Assembly: GCF_001984055.1 (NCBI RefSeq)
Contig: NZ_LYVO01000002.1
Location: 62,001 to 126,000 of the forward strand
Source of the DNA: Variovorax sp. KK3
GTDB lineage: Bacteria; Pseudomonadota; Gammaproteobacteria; Burkholderiales; Burkholderiaceae_C
Direction of reading: 5' to 3'
DNA: 64,000 nucleotides
The stretch's first letter is position 1. Every line of letters starts with the position of its first letter. Below, piece after piece: positions 61,295 to 64,000 of this stretch. A program made the translations under genes and the position numbers. The notes below the pieces were generated by a model. The model saw only the letters and a program-made list of their open reading frames with translations, searched no databases and had not been told where the DNA came from.

Positions 61295-62023
61295 ATGACT
61301 GACAAGAAAGCCATCCTCGTCATCGGCGCCGGCGATGCCACCGGCGGCGCCATCGCACGCCGCTTCGCGCGCGAGGGCTACATTGCGTGCGTCACGCGGC
61401 GCCAGGCCGACAAGCTGCAGCCGCTGGTCGACCAGATCAAGGCCGAGGGCGGCCAGGCGCACGGCTTCGGCAGCGACGCGCGCAAGGAGGAAGAGATGGT
61501 CTCCCTGGTGCAGCAGATCGAAAGCGAGATCGCGCCGATCGAAGTGGCGGTGTTCAACATCGGCGCCAACGTGCGCTTCGGCATCACCGAGACCACGGCG
61601 CGCGTGTACCAAAAGGTGTGGGAAATGGCCTGCTTCGGCGGCTTCCTGATGGGCCGCGAGACGGCCAAGGTGATGCTGCCGCGTGGCCGCGGCACCATCA
61701 TCTTCACCGGCGCCACCGCCAGCCTGCGCGGGCGCGACGGCTATGCGGCCTTCGCCGGTGCCAAGCATGCGCTGCGTGCGCTGGCGCAGAGCATGGCGCG
61801 CGAGCTGTGGCCCAAGGGCATTCACGTGGCGCACCCGGTGATCGACGGCGCCATCGACACCGAGTTCATCCGCACCACCTTCCCCGAGCGCTATGCGCTG
61901 AAGGAGCAGGACGGCATCCTGCAGCCCGACAGCATCGCCGATGCCTATTGGCAGATCCACATGCAGCCGCGCAACGCGTGGACGCACGAGACCGAGCTGC
62001 GCCCCTGGCTCGAAACCTTCTGA
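61295..62023 (+). CDS. SDR-family oxidoreductase lacking the catalytic Tyr
   Basis: 242 aa Rossmann protein. The cofactor loop reads VIGAGDATGGAIA, and VFNIGANVRFG stands in place of the usual NNAG. The active-site strand is GYAAFAGAKHALRALAQS: the position four before the Lys is Phe, not Tyr, so the standard Tyr-Lys dyad is absent. A subgroup with FAGAK and MARELxPKGIHVAH is known and may bind NAD(P) without normal dehydrogenase chemistry. The pentamer repeat is immediately upstream. It is followed by the DsbA-like isomerase gene after 17 bp. Confidence 0.87.
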   Translation: MTDKKAILVIGAGDATGGAIARRFAREGYIACVTRRQADKLQPLVDQIKAEGGQAHGFGSDARKEEEMVSLVQQIESEIAPIEVAVFNIGANVRFGITETTARVYQKVWEMACFGGFLMGRETAKVMLPRGRGTIIFTGATASLRGRDGYAAFAGAKHALRALAQSMARELWPKGIHVAHPVIDGAIDTEFIRTTFPERYALKEQDGILQPDSIADAYWQIHMQPRNAWTHETELRPWLETF

Positions 62024-62040
62024 ACGAAAGCGCACGCACC

Positions 62041-62658
62041 ATGGCCGCATCCGTCCCCGTGCAGTTCCTGTTCGACTTCGGCAGCCCCAATGCCTATATG
62101 TGCCACCGCGTGATCCCGCAGATCGAAGCGCGCACCGGCGTGCGATTCGAGTACGTGCCGATCCTGCTGGGCGGCCTGTTCAAGCTCACCGGCAATCGCT
62201 CGCCGGCAGAAGCCTTCGCGGGCATTCCGAACAAGCGCGCCTATGACCGGCTCGAGATCGACCGCTTCGTCGCGAAGCACGGGCTCGACCGCTATCGGCC
62301 CAACGCGCACTGGCCCGTGAACACGCTGCAGATCATGCGCGGCGCGGTGGCGGCGCAGAAGCAGGGCTGCTTCGAGCGCTACGTCGAGGTGGTCTACGTG
62401 GCGATGTGGGAGCAGGGCCGCAACATGGAAGAGCCCGACGTGATCGTGCGCACCCTCGACGAGGCCGACCTGGACGGCCGGCGCCTCTACGAAGGCACGC
62501 AGGACGCCGAAGTCAAGCGCCTGCTGTTGGCCAACACCCAGGCCGCTTACGAGCGCGGCGCCTTCGGCTCGCCGAGCTTCCTCGTCGGCAAGGAACTCTT
62601 CTTCGGCAAGGACCGCCTGCGCGAAGTCGAAGAAGAAATCGTGCGCGCAGCCGCCTAG
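62041..62658 (+). CDS. 2-hydroxychromene-2-carboxylate isomerase-like (DsbA/GST-kappa) protein
   Basis: 205 aa thioredoxin-fold protein. FLFDFGSPNAYMCHRVIPQIE has the Ser of the FDFxSPxAY motif used to bind glutathione in place of the Cys pair. The C-terminal GAFGSPSFLVGKELFFGKDRL matches the family end. Such enzymes isomerise 2-hydroxychromene-2-carboxylate in naphthalene breakdown; the actual substrate here is unknown. It lies between the SDR and the Bug genes, in one probable transcript. Confidence 0.86.
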   Translation: MAASVPVQFLFDFGSPNAYMCHRVIPQIEARTGVRFEYVPILLGGLFKLTGNRSPAEAFAGIPNKRAYDRLEIDRFVAKHGLDRYRPNAHWPVNTLQIMRGAVAAQKQGCFERYVEVVYVAMWEQGRNMEEPDVIVRTLDEADLDGRRLYEGTQDAEVKRLLLANTQAAYERGAFGSPSFLVGKELFFGKDRLREVEEEIVRAAA

Positions 62659-62686
62659 CCCCCACCCATCCTTTTCGGAGTTTTTC

Positions 62687-63667
62687 ATGCAAAGACGTGA
62701 GCTGATGCGCACGGCGGGTGCGCTCGCCCTGACGAACCTGGCGGGCCTGCCCGCCGCCCTGGCGCAGGAAGACCCCGCCGCTTACCCGACGCGGCCCATC
62801 CGCGTGATGATCGGCTTCGCGCCCGGCGGGTCGACCGACGCGCCGATGCGCGTGCTGGCCGAAGCGGTGTCGAAGATCCTGGGCCAGCCGGTGGTGATCG
62901 AGAACAAGCCCGGCGCGGCCGGCGTGATCCCCACGCAGATGCTGCAGGCGGCGTCGCCCGACGGCTACACCCTGGCCGTCGCACCCGCGGGGGTGTACCG
63001 GCTGCCGTACACCACCGACATCAAGTGGAGCCCGGCCAGCGATCTCGCCTACTTGATCGGCCTGAGCGGCTACGCCTTTGGCACTGTGGTGCCGGCGTCG
63101 TCGCCGATCCGCAGCATGGCCGAGTACATCGCCTATGCCAAGGCCAACCCCGACATGCTGACCTACAGCAGCCCGGGCGTGGGCACCACCAACCACCTGA
63201 CGATGGAGCAGTTCTCGCGCGCGGCCGGCGTGAAGCTCAACCACGTGCCCTACAAGGGCTCGGCCGAATCGTTGCAGGCCCTGCTGGCCGGCCACGTGCA
63301 GTCGGCCGCCGAGACCTCGGCCTTCGTGCCGCACGTGGAAAGCGGCAAGCTGCGTCTGCTGGCGGTGTGGAGCGACAAGCGCATGGCGCGCTTTCCCGAC
63401 GTGCCCACGCTGCGCGAGCTGGGCATCGACATCGTGCAGACCTCGCCCTGGGGCCTTGTCGCGCCCAAGGGCACGCATCCGAAGGTGCAGGCGCGGCTGC
63501 ACGATGCCTTCAGGCAGGCGATGGAAATGCCGGCCTTCAAGGCCTCGCTGGCGCGCTTCGACATGGAGCCCGACTACCGCGACCCGGCCCAGTACCAGCG
63601 CTTCGCGGTCGCCTCGATGAAGCGCGAGAAGGACATCCTCGACACGCTCGGCCTCAGCCGCAAGTAG
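62687..63667 (+). CDS. Bug/TctC-family solute-binding protein
   Basis: 326 aa. A Tat- or Sec-type signal (MQRRELMRTAGALAL) precedes YPTRPIRVMIGFAPGGSTD, VVIENKPGAAGVIP and SPDGYTLAVAPAG. Periplasmic carboxylate binding is expected. It starts 28 bp after the isomerase gene and is followed by a close paralogue 39 bp later. Together they may serve two related substrates of one pathway. Confidence 0.93.
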   Translation: MQRRELMRTAGALALTNLAGLPAALAQEDPAAYPTRPIRVMIGFAPGGSTDAPMRVLAEAVSKILGQPVVIENKPGAAGVIPTQMLQAASPDGYTLAVAPAGVYRLPYTTDIKWSPASDLAYLIGLSGYAFGTVVPASSPIRSMAEYIAYAKANPDMLTYSSPGVGTTNHLTMEQFSRAAGVKLNHVPYKGSAESLQALLAGHVQSAAETSAFVPHVESGKLRLLAVWSDKRMARFPDVPTLRELGIDIVQTSPWGLVAPKGTHPKVQARLHDAFRQAMEMPAFKASLARFDMEPDYRDPAQYQRFAVASMKREKDILDTLGLSRK

Positions 63668-63706
63668 CGCGCAGTTCGATCAGCAAAAACGAAGGAGACA
63701 TACGAC

Positions 63707-64000
63707 ATGCAGACCACACGTCGATTCATCGTGGCCGCGGCCGCCGCGCTTTGCACCATTGGCGCTGCTGCCCCGGCCTGGGCGCAAGACGCGGCCAACT
63801 TCCCGACGCGGCCGATCAAGGTCATGCTCGGCTTCCCGCCCGGCGGCTCCACCGACTCGCCGATGCGCGTGCTGGCCGAGGACGTCGCGAAGATCCTCAA
63901 GCAGCCCGTGGTGATCGAGAACAAGCCCGGCGCCGCAGGCCTGATGCCGGCGCAGCTGCTGCAAGCCGCGCAGGCCGACGGCTACACGGTCGGCGTGATC
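63707..64000 (+). CDS. Bug/TctC-family solute-binding protein, N-terminal fragment
   Basis: 98 codons to the window edge, no stop. The signal peptide (MQTTRRFIVAAAAALCTIG, then AAAPAWAQD) leads to FPTRPIKVMLGFPPGGSTDS and VVIENKPGAAGLMPAQLLQA. It is a close relative of the preceding gene: the two share most residues of these motifs. GAAGGAG precedes the ATG by about 7 bp. It is probably a tandem duplicate. Confidence 0.93.
   Translation, partial: MQTTRRFIVAAAAALCTIGAAAPAWAQDAANFPTRPIKVMLGFPPGGSTDSPMRVLAEDVAKILKQPVVIENKPGAAGLMPAQLLQAAQADGYTVGVI

Overview
The window is GC-rich, densely coded double-stranded DNA from a beta-proteobacterium, most likely Burkholderiales/Comamonadaceae of Variovorax type. 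This is inferred from gene content: four tripartite-tricarboxylate (Bug/TctC) binding proteins, a complete Entner-Doudoroff pair, a porin 3' remnant ending in the typical C-terminal Phe, and many LysR/IclR-linked catabolic islands. No rRNA, tRNA, CRISPR array, transposase or prophage gene was seen.

Layout. 0-2.5 kb: a Bug gene cut by the edge, divergent from a lactonase/PrpF-family pair. 2.5-7.2 kb: copA-cueR copper export with a visible MerR-type promoter, then two membrane/periplasmic multihaem cytochromes c. 7.3-12.6 kb: DUF1345 protein, a small membrane protein, a Na/Pi symporter paired with a PstS-like protein behind a Pho box, and a DUF3616 protein. 12.6-16.2 kb: a large lipoprotein with a duplicated N-terminal module, a 658-bp AT-richer gap with interlocked palindromes, and a porin gene fragment. 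16.3-23.1 kb: nitroreductase, a cyclase/winged-helix/NB-ARC fusion regulator, and an eamA-ogt-ada/alkA repair cluster.

23.2-33.9 kb: phosphomannomutase/phosphoglucomutase and waaA (envelope sugars and LPS core), then on the other strand tetR-MFP-RND-pcm-rhodanese-tolC, which together can build a full tripartite efflux pump. 33.9-43.2 kb: msrA, a His-rich small protein with a metal-type TonB receptor, aldo-keto reductase, AEC transporter, a Phd/VapC-type toxin-antitoxin pair, pdxH, a MobA-like transferase, sodC, chaC and an OmpA-like protein. 43.2-46.4 kb: edd-eda-HAD, a tightly coupled operon.

46.5-64 kb is a run of catabolic and uptake islands: hyuAB with divergent iclR; lysR divergent from a Bug gene and a 3-hydroxybenzoate-6-hydroxylase-like flavoprotein; gloA and a glutathione transferase; an fbpABC ferric iron importer behind a Fur box; and an acyl-CoA ligase - SDR - glutathione-dependent isomerase-like - Bug - Bug cluster preceded by an eight-unit pentanucleotide repeat. 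The theme of the last third is uptake and breakdown of organic (probably aromatic or cyclic amide) acids. Substrates cannot be read from sequence alone.
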